NCBI RefSeq assembly: GCF_011043545.1
Contig: NZ_JAAKGP010000016.1
Coordinates: forward strand, 1-63,360
DNA from: Rhodobacter sp. SGA-6-6
Lineage (GTDB): Bacteria > Pseudomonadota > Alphaproteobacteria > Rhodobacterales > Rhodobacteraceae
Direction: 5' to 3'
DNA length: 63,360 bases
Shown: piece by piece, positions 18,701 through 28,140 of the stretch
Layout of the letters: every line of letters starts with the position of its first letter
Numbering within the stretch: position 1 is the stretch's first letter
Translations under genes and position numbers: made by a program
The notes under the pieces: generated by a model
What the model was told of the DNA's origin: nothing
The model's input: only the letters and a program-made list of their open reading frames with translations
The model's database searches: none

Positions 18701-21700
18701 TGCGGCTGATCGCGCGCCGCACCTGGCGCTATTTCGAGACCTTCGTAACAGCGGACGAAAACTTTCTGCCCCCCGACAATTTGCAGGAAATCCCGAAGCC
18801 TGCCATCGCGAGCCGCACCTCGCCCACCAATATCGGGCTATACCTGCTTTCAACCGTCGCTGCGCATGACATGGGCTGGATCGGCCAGCGGTCTGCGTTG
18901 CAGCGCATGAGGGAAACGCTTCTAACGATCCAGCGCATGCCGCGCTATCGGGGGCATCTCTACAATTGGCATGATACGCGCGACCTGCGGGTATTGGACC
19001 CGGCCTATGTCTCGTCCGTGGACAGTGGCAACCTGGCCGGGCACCTGATCGCCGTGGCGCAGGCCTGCCGCGCCTGGGCCACCGGGGATGACCGGGGCGA
19101 GGCCGCCGTGCGCCAGGCGCTCGCCGATACCGCCGCGCTTGCGCGGCGGGCGATGCCGCAGGACACTGAAAGCGCCGATCTGGCCCGCGTGCTGGATGAT
19201 ATCCAGACCCGTGCGCTCACCCCCGCGACGTCCCTTGCCGCGCTGCGCGACATCATCGCACAGGCACGGGCGATGCACACGGAAGAAGTCTCTGACCTGG
19301 GGTTCTGGATCGCCGCGCTGCAAACGACGGTTGACGACCATCTTGGCGATAAGCCGCAGCCCGCCCTGCTTGCCGAGGTCGAGGCATTGTCGCGCGGAAT
19401 CGCCACCGAGATGGACTTCGGCTTCCTGCTGGACCCGGACAAGAAGCTGCTTTCCATCGGGTTTTCGGTGGCCACCAACCGACCCGACACCAACTGCTAT
19501 GACCTGCTGGCATCCGAGGCTCGGCTAGCCAGCCTCTTTGCCATCGCCAAAGGCGACGTGGAGGCGCGGCACTGGTTCCGGCTGGGCCGCCCCGCCACGC
19601 CCATCGGTGTCGGATCGGCCCTGATCTCGTGGTCGGGCAGCATGTTCGAATACCTGATGCCGTCGCTGGTGATGCGCGCGCCGCCGGGGTCGGTCCTGGA
19701 GCAGACGACCCGGCTGATCGTCGCCCGGCAGATGGCCTATGCGAAGGGGCTTGGCATTCCTTGGGGCATCTCGGAATCGTCCTACAACGCCCGGGATCTG
19801 GAGATGACCTATCAATATTCCAACTTTGGCGTGCCGGGGCTGGGGCTGAAGCGGGGGCTGAGCGAGAACCGCGTGATCGCGCCCTATGCCACGGGTCTTG
19901 CGGCGATGGTCGATCCCGTCGCCGCCGCAGGCAACTTTGCCCGGCTCGCCGCGCTGGGGGCCGAGGGTCGCCATGGCTTTTACGAGGCCGTGGATTTCAC
20001 GCCGTCCCGGTTGCAGGCCGGTGAAAGCCTGGCGATCATCCGCAGTTTCATGGCGCATCATCAGGGCATGACGATCACCGCCATCGCCAACGCGCTGCTG
20101 AATGGCCGCCTGCGCGAACGGTTTCACGCCGAACCGATGATCCAAGGGGTAGAGCTCTTGCTGCAAGAGCGCATCCCGCGCGATGTCGCCAGCGCCCCGC
20201 CGCGTGCGACCGAAGTGCCGGTCACCGCAACCGAACACAGCGATGCCCCTGCCGTCCGCACATTCGATGCCCCGGCCAGCGAAACTCCGACCGCTCATCT
20301 TCTGTCCAACGGCAATTACGGGGTGCTGCTGACCCCCACGGGCGAAGGTTTCAGCCGCTGGCGCGACATGGCGATCACACGCTGGCGGGCGGAATCGACG
20401 CAGGCGGCGCACGGCTCGTTCATCTTCATGCGCGACACGACCACGGGTGCGATCTGGTCCGCAGGCGTTCAGCCCACCCGCGCGACACCCGACAAGCAAA
20501 GCGCCTTCTTCTGCGAACATCACGCCGCCTTCACCCATCAGGACCGCCGCCTGACGACGAAGACAGAGATCGTGGTGTCCGCCGAAGATGACGCCGAGGC
20601 CCGGCGGGTGACGTTCACCAACAGCAGCCGCCGGACGCGTGAAATCGACGTGACCTCATACGCCGAGCTGGTGCTGGCGCCGCCGTCGGCGGATCAGGCG
20701 CATCCGGCCTTTTCCAAGATGTTCGTCGTGACCGACTACCTGCCCGAGCTGGGCGTCATCATCGCCACCCGCCGCCGCCGGTCCCCCCACGACCCCGAGA
20801 TATGGGCCGCCCATATCGCGGTGGTCGAAGGGCAGGAAACCGCGCCGATCCAGATCGAAACCGACCGGGCGCGTTTCATCGGCCGCGGCCGCGAGATGGC
20901 GACGGCGGCCATGATCGTCACCCCCCTGTCCGGCACCACCGGCACCGTGCTTGACCCGATCTTCTCGATCCGCCGCCGGGTCGGCATACCGCCGGGCGGC
21001 GTGGCCCGCGTCACGTTCTGGACCATGGTTGCGGACAGCCCCGATGCGCTTTTGGACCTTGTCGACCGCCACCGCGACCCTTCCGCCTTTGCGCGGGCCG
21101 CGACCCTGGCCTGGACCCAGGCCCAGGTGCAGTTGCGCCACCTTGGGATAACCCATGCCGATGCCGCCGATTTCCAGACGCTTGGCGGTATGGTGACCCG
21201 CAACGATCCGCGCCTGCGCGCCACGCCGGGGCAGATCGTCACCGGGGCGGCGCCACAATCGGCGGTTTGGGCCCTGGGGATTTCCGGCGACCTGCCGATC
21301 GTGCTGCTTCAGATCGAGGATGCGGGGGATATCGCCGTCCTGCATCAGCTGCTCAGCGCGCATGAATTCTGGGGGATGCGGCAGCTTGCGGTAGATCTCG
21401 TCATCCTGAACGACCGCTCGTCTTCCTATGTGCAGGATCTTCAGATCGCCATCGACAGCGCCGCCCGCGCCGAAGGCGCGCGCCCGCAGGCCACCGGCAT
21501 TCACTCGCCGGTCAGGGGATCGATCCATACGCTTCGCGCCGACCTTTTGCCCCCCGGCGCGCGCGCATTGCTGTTGTCGGTCGCGCGCGTCATTCTGGTG
21601 GCGAGCCGCGGCAGCATTGGCCAGCAGCTGGCGCTTTTGACACCTCGCCCACCGGAGACGAGCCTCGCGGCGGCCCTGCCCGCAGCCCTACCAGCAGCCG

Positions 21701-24150
21701 TTTCGCCGACGGCAGACCTGCCGCAGCTTGAGTTCTTCAACGGCACTGGCGGCTTTGCCGAAGACGGGCGCGAATATGTGACGATTCTGAAAGACGGCCA
21801 GACCACGCCCGCGCCGTGGATCAACGTGATTGCCAACCCCCGGTTCGGCTTTCAGGTCTCTGCCGATGGCAGCGGCTATACTTGGTCGGAAAACAGTCGC
21901 GAGAACCAGATCACCCCCTGGTCCAACGACCCTGTCAGCGACCCGGCGGGCGAGGCGATCTATCTGCACGATCTGGAGACCGGCCATATCTGGACCCCGA
22001 CCGCCCTACCCATGCGAAGCCCCGGCACCTATGTCGCGCGGCACGGGTTCGGCTATTCCACGTTCCGGCACGAAAGCCATGGCATCGCCGCCGAGATGGT
22101 GCAGTTCGTGCCGCTCGACGCCCCGGCCAAGATCAGCCGACTGCGCCTGCGCAACACCGGCCCGACCGCGCGTCGGCTGTCGGTCACCGCATATGCCGAA
22201 TGGGTGCTGGGCACGGCGCGCGGGGTTTGCGTGCCCCACATCTGCACCCGCACGGATGCCGCCACGGGGGCGATCCTGGCCGAGAACAGTTTCAGCACCG
22301 CCTTTCCGGGCCGCGTCGCCTTTGCCGATTTCGGGCCGGGCACCGCCAGCCTGACCGCTGATCGGGCCGAGTTCCTTGGCCTGGGCGGCTCGATGAAAGC
22401 GCCGGCCGGCCTGCGGACCGCGCCTCTTTTGGGCACCACCGGGCCCGCGCTTGACCCCTGCGCCGCCCTGCAACGCCGCGTGACCCTGCGGCCCGGCGAG
22501 ACGGTGGATCTGACATTCGTGCTGGGGCAGACCGAGGATGCAGCCGCCGCCGCCGCCCTGATCCAGCGCCTGCGTGAAGGCGATACCGACGCCATGCTGG
22601 CAGAGGTCGGGCAGCACTGGTCGGACCTTCTGACCCCGGTCCAGATCAAGTCCCCGGATCGCGCGATGGACATCATGTTGAACGGCTGGCTGATGTATCA
22701 GACCCTTGCCTGCCGCATCTGGGCGCGTGCCGGGTTCTATCAGGCCAGCGGCGCCTACGGGTTCCGCGACCAGTTGCAGGATGGCATGGCGTTGACTTTC
22801 GCACGTCCCGACATGACGCGCGCCCACCTGTTGCGGGCGGCCTCGCGTCAGTTCCCGGAAGGGGATGTGCAGCATTGGTGGCTGCCGCATTCCGGCCAGG
22901 GCGTGCGTACCCGTATTTCGGACGACAGGGTCTGGCTGGGTTACGGCGTTGCCCGCTACATCGCGATGTCGGGAGATGCGGCGATCCTGGACGAACAGGT
23001 GTCCTTCCTGCACGGCCCGCCCGTGCCCCCCGACGCACATGACGACTTCTTCCAGCCGCAGGTTTCGGAAACCACGGATACGCTGTTTGAACACTGCGCC
23101 CGGGGGCTGGATCAGGCGATCGCCCTGACCGGCCAGAACGGGATGCCGCTGATCGGCACCGGCGACTGGAACGATGGCATGAACCGGGTCGGCGAAGGCG
23201 GTGAGGGCACCAGTGTCTGGCTCGGCTGGTTGCTGATTGCCACCATCGACATGATGGCCCCCCTTGCGAATACCCGCGACCCCATGCGCACCGCGCGCTG
23301 GCGCGATCACGCCGCATCGGTGCGGAAAGCGATCGAGACGCATGGCTGGGACGGCGCATGGTATCGTCGCGGGACATATGACGACGGCACGATCCTCGGC
23401 TCTGCCCTGTCGGACGAATGCCGGATCGACAGCATCGCGCAGTCCTGGGCGGTCCTGTCCGGCGCCGCCGACCCCGGACGCGCCCGGATCGCGATGGAGT
23501 CGATGACCGAACATCTTGTGCGGCGGGATCCGGGGCTTGCCCTGCTCTTCACCCCGCCCTTCGACCGCACGCCCCAGGATCCCGGTTATATCAAAGGCTA
23601 TCCACCCGGCTTGCGCGAGAACGGCGGGCAGTACAGCCATGCGGCAATGTGGGCCGTTCTGGCGCAGGCAAGGCTGGGAAACGGCGATGCAGCGCATGGG
23701 CTTTTTGCGCTGCTGAATCCGATCAACCACGCCCGGACCCCGCATGAGACCGGGCGCTACAAGGTGGAACCTTATGTCGTGGCCGCCGATGTCTATTCCA
23801 CCGCACCCCACGAAGGGCGCGGTGGCTGGACCTGGTACACGGGTTCCGCAGGCTGGATGCACCGAGCAGGGATCGAGGGGCTGCTGGGCCTGACCCGCGC
23901 GGGCGATACGCTGCGCCTGAATCCGTGCTTTCCGAAAGCCTGGCCCGAATTGACCGCCACCGTCGCCCTTGGGGCCGCCCGCTATGCCGTCACCATCCGC
24001 AATCCTCATGGCGCGGGCTGCGGCGTCGGATCGGCAGAGCTGGATGGTGCGGCCCTGGTGCCGAACAGCGATGGCCTGTCCGTCCGTCTGCAGGATGGTG
24101 CCCATCGTCTGACATTGGTTCTGGGCCCGGTCGGGGACACCGCAGCCTGA
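15697..24150 (+). CDS. ndvB: cyclic beta-1,2-glucan synthase (NdvB/ChvB/Cgs family)
   Basis: This 2817-residue inner-membrane enzyme initiates, elongates, cyclises and trims periplasmic cyclic beta-1,2-glucan from UDP-glucose; length is normal for the family. A cytoplasmic N-terminal region precedes membrane segments near residues 416-470. The GT84 transferase domain follows (about 490-810), with DADTRLL near 630 and the RRQHRWARGDWQ motif near 776. Further membrane helices lie near 814-850, 878-905 and 940-985. A middle region (about 1000-1500), which includes HHQGMTITAIANALL, corresponds to the cyclising part. The C-terminal half is a GH94 phosphorylase-like domain with GTGDWNDGMNRVG near 2487-2499. 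GTG 15697 overlaps the upstream stop. The glucan aids hypo-osmotic adaptation and host interaction. Confidence 0.95.
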   Translation: MRRPSRLALVEWPWAPRSGPADVWADPSPVRADLFGTERLEHHAQSLAAAHAVVTGRPLAVRTLASRVRENAGVLLRAYRTCSHGVRDDQTMAPAAEWLLDNFHLVEQQLRQIREDLPPGYYRHLPKLADGPFVGYPRVFGLAWAYVAHTDSLLSGTVLARFVRAYQQVQPLMIGELWAVAITLRIVLIENMRRLALQIVDGHALRQQADAIVDAVLAAGRTPGQSQLSAMQKAVAPFEDAPLPETVAAQIAKRLRGVDPLQTPLSGWLESRLLRQGMTIDDVVANIQTRLGASNVTMRNIVTSMRLISEMDWAEFFEEVSLVDAQLRRCATYPAMDFATRNRYRTEIEGLSRGSPLSESAVTEACLTLAATGVPDHSRDPGHWLIGDGRPTLEAQVGYRPPIRQTVMRRVGRLGLTGYLAAIASMALALIAVALTLMGTAGAGCVALVLLALAGLPVAFDLGAAIVNTIVTRTVPPTPLPGLDLAKGIPAHLRTMVVVPVLLHDIAEIPELIERLEVHHLSSAGGAVHFALLSDTADSANETDAGEAAIVAAATVAIARLNAAYPSEDGARFYLLHRRRLWNPVEGVWMGWERKRGKLVELNRLLRGATDTSFSVLSGPPPEDIRHVITLDADTRLLRGTVAQMIGKISHPLNRPRFGDDDRRVAGGYGILQPRVCPTLPNGREGSIYQQLFSSPGGIEPYAAAVSDVYQDLFQEGSFTGKGIYDIDAFEAALAGRVPENTMLSHDLFEGIFARAALASDIEVVENYPARYDVDIRRQHRWARGDWQLLPRILESGVPSVGRWKMVDNLRRSLLAPMALLALLAGWMLPLPLAVLWTVLVVTMLSLPRALPLPFGLLPARPGARLRSHFAALGAEALTALGQILLSLVFLADVAATMLDAMLRTLWRLKVSRRHLLEWMTAAQAGSGARPTMPRQYLHMAPGVLLGLATCGTAWLVNPTAWPLPLLFALAWLAAPAVARVVSLPRARQATAVLSRAQALELRLIARRTWRYFETFVTADENFLPPDNLQEIPKPAIASRTSPTNIGLYLLSTVAAHDMGWIGQRSALQRMRETLLTIQRMPRYRGHLYNWHDTRDLRVLDPAYVSSVDSGNLAGHLIAVAQACRAWATGDDRGEAAVRQALADTAALARRAMPQDTESADLARVLDDIQTRALTPATSLAALRDIIAQARAMHTEEVSDLGFWIAALQTTVDDHLGDKPQPALLAEVEALSRGIATEMDFGFLLDPDKKLLSIGFSVATNRPDTNCYDLLASEARLASLFAIAKGDVEARHWFRLGRPATPIGVGSALISWSGSMFEYLMPSLVMRAPPGSVLEQTTRLIVARQMAYAKGLGIPWGISESSYNARDLEMTYQYSNFGVPGLGLKRGLSENRVIAPYATGLAAMVDPVAAAGNFARLAALGAEGRHGFYEAVDFTPSRLQAGESLAIIRSFMAHHQGMTITAIANALLNGRLRERFHAEPMIQGVELLLQERIPRDVASAPPRATEVPVTATEHSDAPAVRTFDAPASETPTAHLLSNGNYGVLLTPTGEGFSRWRDMAITRWRAESTQAAHGSFIFMRDTTTGAIWSAGVQPTRATPDKQSAFFCEHHAAFTHQDRRLTTKTEIVVSAEDDAEARRVTFTNSSRRTREIDVTSYAELVLAPPSADQAHPAFSKMFVVTDYLPELGVIIATRRRRSPHDPEIWAAHIAVVEGQETAPIQIETDRARFIGRGREMATAAMIVTPLSGTTGTVLDPIFSIRRRVGIPPGGVARVTFWTMVADSPDALLDLVDRHRDPSAFARAATLAWTQAQVQLRHLGITHADAADFQTLGGMVTRNDPRLRATPGQIVTGAAPQSAVWALGISGDLPIVLLQIEDAGDIAVLHQLLSAHEFWGMRQLAVDLVILNDRSSSYVQDLQIAIDSAARAEGARPQATGIHSPVRGSIHTLRADLLPPGARALLLSVARVILVASRGSIGQQLALLTPRPPETSLAAALPAALPAAVSPTADLPQLEFFNGTGGFAEDGREYVTILKDGQTTPAPWINVIANPRFGFQVSADGSGYTWSENSRENQITPWSNDPVSDPAGEAIYLHDLETGHIWTPTALPMRSPGTYVARHGFGYSTFRHESHGIAAEMVQFVPLDAPAKISRLRLRNTGPTARRLSVTAYAEWVLGTARGVCVPHICTRTDAATGAILAENSFSTAFPGRVAFADFGPGTASLTADRAEFLGLGGSMKAPAGLRTAPLLGTTGPALDPCAALQRRVTLRPGETVDLTFVLGQTEDAAAAAALIQRLREGDTDAMLAEVGQHWSDLLTPVQIKSPDRAMDIMLNGWLMYQTLACRIWARAGFYQASGAYGFRDQLQDGMALTFARPDMTRAHLLRAASRQFPEGDVQHWWLPHSGQGVRTRISDDRVWLGYGVARYIAMSGDAAILDEQVSFLHGPPVPPDAHDDFFQPQVSETTDTLFEHCARGLDQAIALTGQNGMPLIGTGDWNDGMNRVGEGGEGTSVWLGWLLIATIDMMAPLANTRDPMRTARWRDHAASVRKAIETHGWDGAWYRRGTYDDGTILGSALSDECRIDSIAQSWAVLSGAADPGRARIAMESMTEHLVRRDPGLALLFTPPFDRTPQDPGYIKGYPPGLRENGGQYSHAAMWAVLAQARLGNGDAAHGLFALLNPINHARTPHETGRYKVEPYVVAADVYSTAPHEGRGGWTWYTGSAGWMHRAGIEGLLGLTRAGDTLRLNPCFPKAWPELTATVALGAARYAVTIRNPHGAGCGVGSAELDGAALVPNSDGLSVRLQDGAHRLTLVLGPVGDTAA

Positions 24151-24213
24151 GGTCTTCGCGCGCGCCCCCGTGCCTTGCCGCCTGACAGGCGACCTGGATC
24201 CGCCGCTTCAGGA

Positions 24214-26291
24214 TCAGAGCGGTAGTTTGACGGTCTTCTCGCGCGACCATTCGCGCGACGACAGCAGGGCGACCAGGTCTTTTGCCCCCTTGGGCAATGC
24301 GAGGACGAAGCCGTCCGCCGCCACCCCGGCCTTGTCCAGCGGCGCCTGCGCCCCGGCCGTGTGGCCGATGGCCTTGCAATGCGCATAGGCGTCCGAGACG
24401 AAATCCAGTGCCGCCTTTTCGCCCAGCAGCTCCTGCGCCTCTTCGTCCGAAAGCACCAGCGCCACCGCGTCGAACAGCACCGAAGGCGCGCCGTCGATCT
24501 TCTCATCGGCCGGCAAATGCTTGCCGCCCTTCAGCGCCACGCCACCGACCTTGGGCGCGATGATCTTCATCGACGCACCCGCCTCCTTCACGGCCGCCTT
24601 CAGCGCATCGACCGCGGCCCCATCCGCCCCGTCCGTGACCAGCACGCCCAGGCAACGGCCGGCCACCGGCGCCTCCTGCTTCAGGATCGACAGCGCATCC
24701 GACACCGGCAGGTCGACCGGCGCCTTGGCCGGGGGGATTGCGGGCGGCAGGTCGATCCCCAACCCCGCGGCCACCCGGGCGGCCAGCGCCCCATCGACAT
24801 TGCGCAGCTGTGCCAGCACCCGTTCCCGCACATGCGGCAGCTTCACCTTCGACAGTTCGAACACCAGCGCGGCGATGATATGCCCCTGCTCCACCTCGGT
24901 CTGCGAGGCGAAGAACATCCGCGCCTGGCTGAAATGGTCGGCAAAGCTCTCCGCCCGCACCCGGCGCTTCTCTGCCGCCGGTTCCTCGAACCGCGCGACC
25001 GAGACGAAGCCCTGATCGCTGGCGCGCGGCCCGCCGTCCTCACCCGCCTCGGCCAGGCTGTTCGGCTCGTAGTTCGCGCGGCCCTTCGGCACCATGGTCT
25101 GCATCATCCCGTCGCGCTGGAAGTTGCGCATCGGGCATTTCGGCGCATTCACCGCGATCTGGTGGAAATTCGTCGTCCCCAGCCGCGATTTCTGGGTGTC
25201 GAGGTAGGAGAAGAGCCGCCCCTGCAACAGCGGGTCGTTGGAAAAGTCGATCCCCGGCACGATGTTGCTCGGCAGGAAGGCCACCTGCTCGGTCTCGGCG
25301 AAGAAGTTGTCGGGCCAGCGGTCCAGCACCAGCCGCCCGACGATGCGCAGCGGCACGTCCTCTTCCGGGATCAGCTTGGTCGCGTCCAGCACGTCATAGG
25401 GCTGGGCATCGGCGAAGGCCTCGTCGAAGACCTGCAGTCCCAGCTCCTATTCCGGGAAATCGCCCGCCTCGATCGCCTCATAGAGGTCGCGGCGGTGATA
25501 GTCGGGGTCGGGGCGCCGGAGATCTTCACCGCCTCGTCCCACAGCGTGGATTGCAGGCCCAGACGGGGGCGCCAGTGGAACTTGACCATCTTCGCCTCAC
25601 CGTCCGCATTGACCAGCCGGAAGGTGTGGACACCGAAGCCTTCCATCATCCGCAGGCTGCGCGGAATGGCGCGGTCGGACATCGCCCACATGATCATGTG
25701 CATCGATTCCGGCATCAAGGAGATGAAATCCCAGAACGTGTCATGCGCCGAGGCCGCCTGCGGAAAGCCGCGATCCGCCTCGGGCTTCACCGCGTGGACG
25801 AGGTCGGGGAATTTCATCGCATCCTGGATGAAGAACACCGGGATGTTGTTGCCGACCAGATCCCAGTTGCCCTCTTCGGTATAGAATTTTACCGCAAAGC
25901 CGCGCACGTCGCGGGGCGTGTCCTTCGACCCTTTCGAGCCCGCCACGGTGGAAAACCGCACGAAGACCGGCACCCTTTCGCCCGCCTTCTGGAACAGCGA
26001 CGCCCGGGTCAGATCGGGGATCACCTCGGTGCATTCGAAGAAGCCATGCGCGCCGGTGCCCCGGGCATGGACGATGCGCTCGGGAATCCGCTCATGGTCG
26101 AAGTGGAAGATCTTCTCGCGCAGGACGAAGTCCTCCAGCAGGGTCGGCCCGCGCGCGCCCGCCTTCAGCGAGTTCTGGTTGTCCGAGATCGGAACGCCGT
26201 GATTGGTGGTCAGCGCCTCGCCGCCGCGTTGCTGCGTCTCGCCGCCCGATCCCTGCGGGATGCCTGCGGTCGTCCCTTGCTTGCTCGCCAT
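24214..26291 (-). pseudogene. katE: large-subunit (HPII-type) catalase, frameshift plus nonsense
   Basis: Joined together, the frames would encode a heme catalase of about 690 residues with the C-terminal DJ-1/glutaminase-like domain of clade 2 enzymes. The 5' part (25520-26291) contains the active-site His region [15 protein letters not shown] and [11 protein letters not shown]. The 3' part (24214-25392) holds the heme-ligand region [15 protein letters not shown] and the DJ-1-like domain (LGVLVTDGADG). Two lesions separate them. An extra base lies in the G/C run near 25502-25516, where reading should continue [19 protein letters not shown]. In the restored frame, TAG at 25447-25449 replaces an expected Trp codon. 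Either it is inactive or both are sequencing errors. It converges on ndvB. Confidence 0.85.
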
Positions 26292-26342
26292 GGTCTGATT
26301 CCTTCCATCTGTCGTTTCAAATCCGTCGTTCCGGGCACAGAA

Positions 26343-26576
26343 TCACCCGTCGTCCGCACCCTGCCCCGGGATGCCTTTAGCCACCGCCGCGCCGATCTCG
26401 GCGCTGGCGGTGATGCCCTGCACGAAGGGCCGGTCGTGCATCAGGTAGGGGATCGCGGCCAGCACCAGCCGCCCGGCATAGCCGGGAACGCCGATCAGAC
26501 TGTAATCCTCGGCCAGCTCGGGAATCTCCTGCCCTGCCCCACCGTCGCGGGTCTTGTCGGTGTTCTGGTGGCTATC
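26343..26576 (-). pseudogene. C-terminal fragment of an unrecognised gene
   Basis: On the minus strand a frame without a start codon ends at 26343. It has a coherent-looking C-terminus: IPELAEDYSLIGVPGYAGRL, then IPYLMHDRPFVQGIT and EIGAAVAKGIPGQG. Codon use is typical of neighbouring genes, but upstream it runs into a stop near 26577. It is probably the tail of a gene that once preceded the catalase gene and was truncated by a rearrangement. I do not recognise the family. Confidence 0.35.
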
Positions 26577-26957
26577 GCCGCCCTGCGGTCACGCCCCTAT
26601 CACCTGCTGTCGGCCCGCTACTTGAATGCCGACGCGACCCCGCAGGCATGATTCCCGCCTCCCGACCGCAAAGATCGCTTCCGCTCACTACAGAACACCC
26701 AAGTTTGTGGCCCTCAGCGGCCCGTCTCCCGGCGCGCAGCGCAGTTGCAGGTGCGGCGCGACCAGTTCACCCAGAACTGACCGTCAGGCGGGGGTAAGCG
26801 GAGATTAGTCTGGCTGGCGCAGCGAGTTAGCTCAGGGCGGGAAAGCGGTCTGGAGGTGGTGCGGCATGGCGATTGCGGCAATTCTGAAAGAGCGGTCATT
26901 CGGCGGTGGATAATCACCTCGGCGGGCGTAGGTCGCCTTCTTGTTGCCGGGGCTAAC
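26577..26957. other. gene-free stretch with no recognisable feature
   Basis: No plausible gene was found in either strand. A plus-strand frame ending at 26651 has a short hydrophobic tail and could be another remnant. The stretch lies between the catalase side of the cargo and the small genes before the kinase and looks like a rearrangement scar. Confidence 0.35.
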
Positions 26958-27086
26958 ATGCGTCAGCGTCCTTCGGATGATCCGGAGATAGAAGATGAGA
27001 GATGGTTCGTCTGCGTCGGCCAGGTTTTCCAGGGGCCGCAGACAGTGATGGACGACTGGTGCCATTATCGTGGAGACCCGGGATGA
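26958..27086 (+). CDS. possible 42-residue protein
   Basis: ATG 26958 opens a short frame of 42 residues rich in acidic residues at the start (RPSDDPEIEDERW) and ending WCHYRGDPG. Its stop overlaps the ATG at 27083 (ATGA), the usual sign of coupled translation in this window. There is no strong ribosome-binding site and no recognised family, so this is a tentative call. Confidence 0.3.
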   Translation: MRQRPSDDPEIEDERWFVCVGQVFQGPQTVMDDWCHYRGDPG

Positions 27087-27250
27087 AATTACGGTTGTCC
27101 AGATCGACAGTGACTTTTTCGAACGCGTTCGTCCTGCCGGGATACTTGGGCAAACTACCTACCGTCGGCTACGAGGTCGTCTTCAAAGAAGAACTCCTTC
27201 TGGGACTTAGCTTCGAACCGATGCCCCAGACAGGGAGATCGCACAAGCCT
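27083..27250 (+). pseudogene. possible eroded small gene
   Basis: From ATG 27083 the first 50 residues (LSRSTVTFSNAFVLPGYLGKLPTVGYEV, then EELLLGLSF) look like a real small-protein family, with an LSRxTVTF start and a strand-rich core ending near a conserved LSFE. After about 27240 the same frame continues into Ser/Arg-rich text of no evident meaning up to the ATG at 27329. A frameshift that removed the true stop is the simplest reading. Confidence 0.35.
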
Positions 27251-27328
27251 GCCTCGCGGCACTTGGGCTTTGAGCGAAAGAGCGAATCGGGAAGATCCCA
27301 CACCACTTCACTCAGGGAGGAACAAGGC

Positions 27329-27808
27329 ATGGCATGTGCGGAAACTCCTCCATCCCGACCTTCGGAGACCACTGATCTAGAACGGCGAGTGTTGGCCCAC
27401 GAAAGAATACTGCAGGCGGTGATCGCCTATATGGCGCGCACGGAGCCATGTTTCATCGACCACCTGAAGGAACGGTTCGTAGAACAGATGAAGATGGCGC
27501 GGCACGAACACGACCACCGCGAAACCGACGACTACGCGGAAGAGTTCATCCGCGCCGTGATTCTCCTTGGAGAATTGCAGGCACCTCGGCCCAAGGTGCC
27601 CGAAGTGACTGATGAGCAACCGGGGTTGCTGAGAGATGGTAGGGGACCGGTTTCTTCCGTGGGACGGCCAGCGCAGCATGATCGCGTTCAGGTGGTTGAG
27701 CGAAACGGCATCTGGCAGGTGAAGGCCGATGGCAAGTTTTGGGGCGACTACCACCAGAAGGAACACGCCCTTACTGCCGCGACTCTGCTGAAGTTGTCGC
27801 TGAGATGA
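27329..27808 (+). CDS. hypothetical protein with DUF2188-like C-terminal segment
   Basis: A 159-residue protein starts at ATG 27329 behind GGGAGGAACAAG. Residues about 18-85 are helical and charged (LERRVLAHERILQAVIAYMART, then EHDHRETDDYAEEFIRAVILLGEL). A linker follows. The last 40 residues read VERNGIWQVKADGKFWGDYHQKEHALTAA, a short strand-turn-helix pattern like DUF2188 and other modules that carry an H-x-x-K-x-x-A core. Function is unknown. The frame is open back to 27002, but the ribosome-binding site supports the start used. Confidence 0.55.
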   Translation: MACAETPPSRPSETTDLERRVLAHERILQAVIAYMARTEPCFIDHLKERFVEQMKMARHEHDHRETDDYAEEFIRAVILLGELQAPRPKVPEVTDEQPGLLRDGRGPVSSVGRPAQHDRVQVVERNGIWQVKADGKFWGDYHQKEHALTAATLLKLSLR

Positions 27809-28140
27809 CAGACAGTGTGCATTCGTCAGTCCCGCGGGAGTTCCCAATCGAGACGGCCGAGAACGAAGGAATGCCGCCACGACCGGATGTCGAGTGTACC
27901 TCAACACTCGAAACGGGCCTCCGGCGGCGATCAGGAACGCTCCGGCTACGGACGTCTCGGTCCTGGCGGATGCCGCTCATCGATAGGGCAAAACGGATAC
28001 CAAGCCGATTAACCGTGGTGCCAGTCCGGGGCGGAGGTGATAGGGTGCCTCCGGAACTTCAGCCGAAGGTCCTATCTTCGACGATGTTCCAGCCGAGTGC
28101 TGGCCCGCTTCGCGAGCTTTCGGTCCACGAGGGCCACTTC
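27809..28140. other. leader region before the histidine kinase gene
   Basis: The kinase reading frame extends back through this stretch, but its translation has no domain character and no good start with a ribosome-binding site. No promoter of EcfG type was found. I see nothing else in it. Confidence 0.35.

Noticed and set aside
22006-24105. A 699-residue minus-strand frame inside the cyclic glucan synthase gene
   Set aside because: It lies opposite the GH94 region of a clearly coding gene and has shadow-type composition.
15697-24150. Cellulose synthase or large surface adhesin as identity of the 2817-residue protein
   Set aside because: The order of GT84-like, cyclisation-type and GH94 regions with internal membrane helices and the WNDGMN motif is specific to cyclic beta-1,2-glucan synthases.
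24361-25884. A 507-residue plus-strand frame opposite the catalase gene
   Set aside because: It is antisense to well-conserved catalase sequence, is His/Arg/Leu-rich and shows no domain; it is a shadow of GC-rich codon use.
26821-26900. tRNA-like segment containing TTAGCTCAGG, similar to a D-loop
   Set aside because: No matching acceptor stem, anticodon arm or GTTCxA T-loop follows at the right distance, so it is not a tRNA gene.
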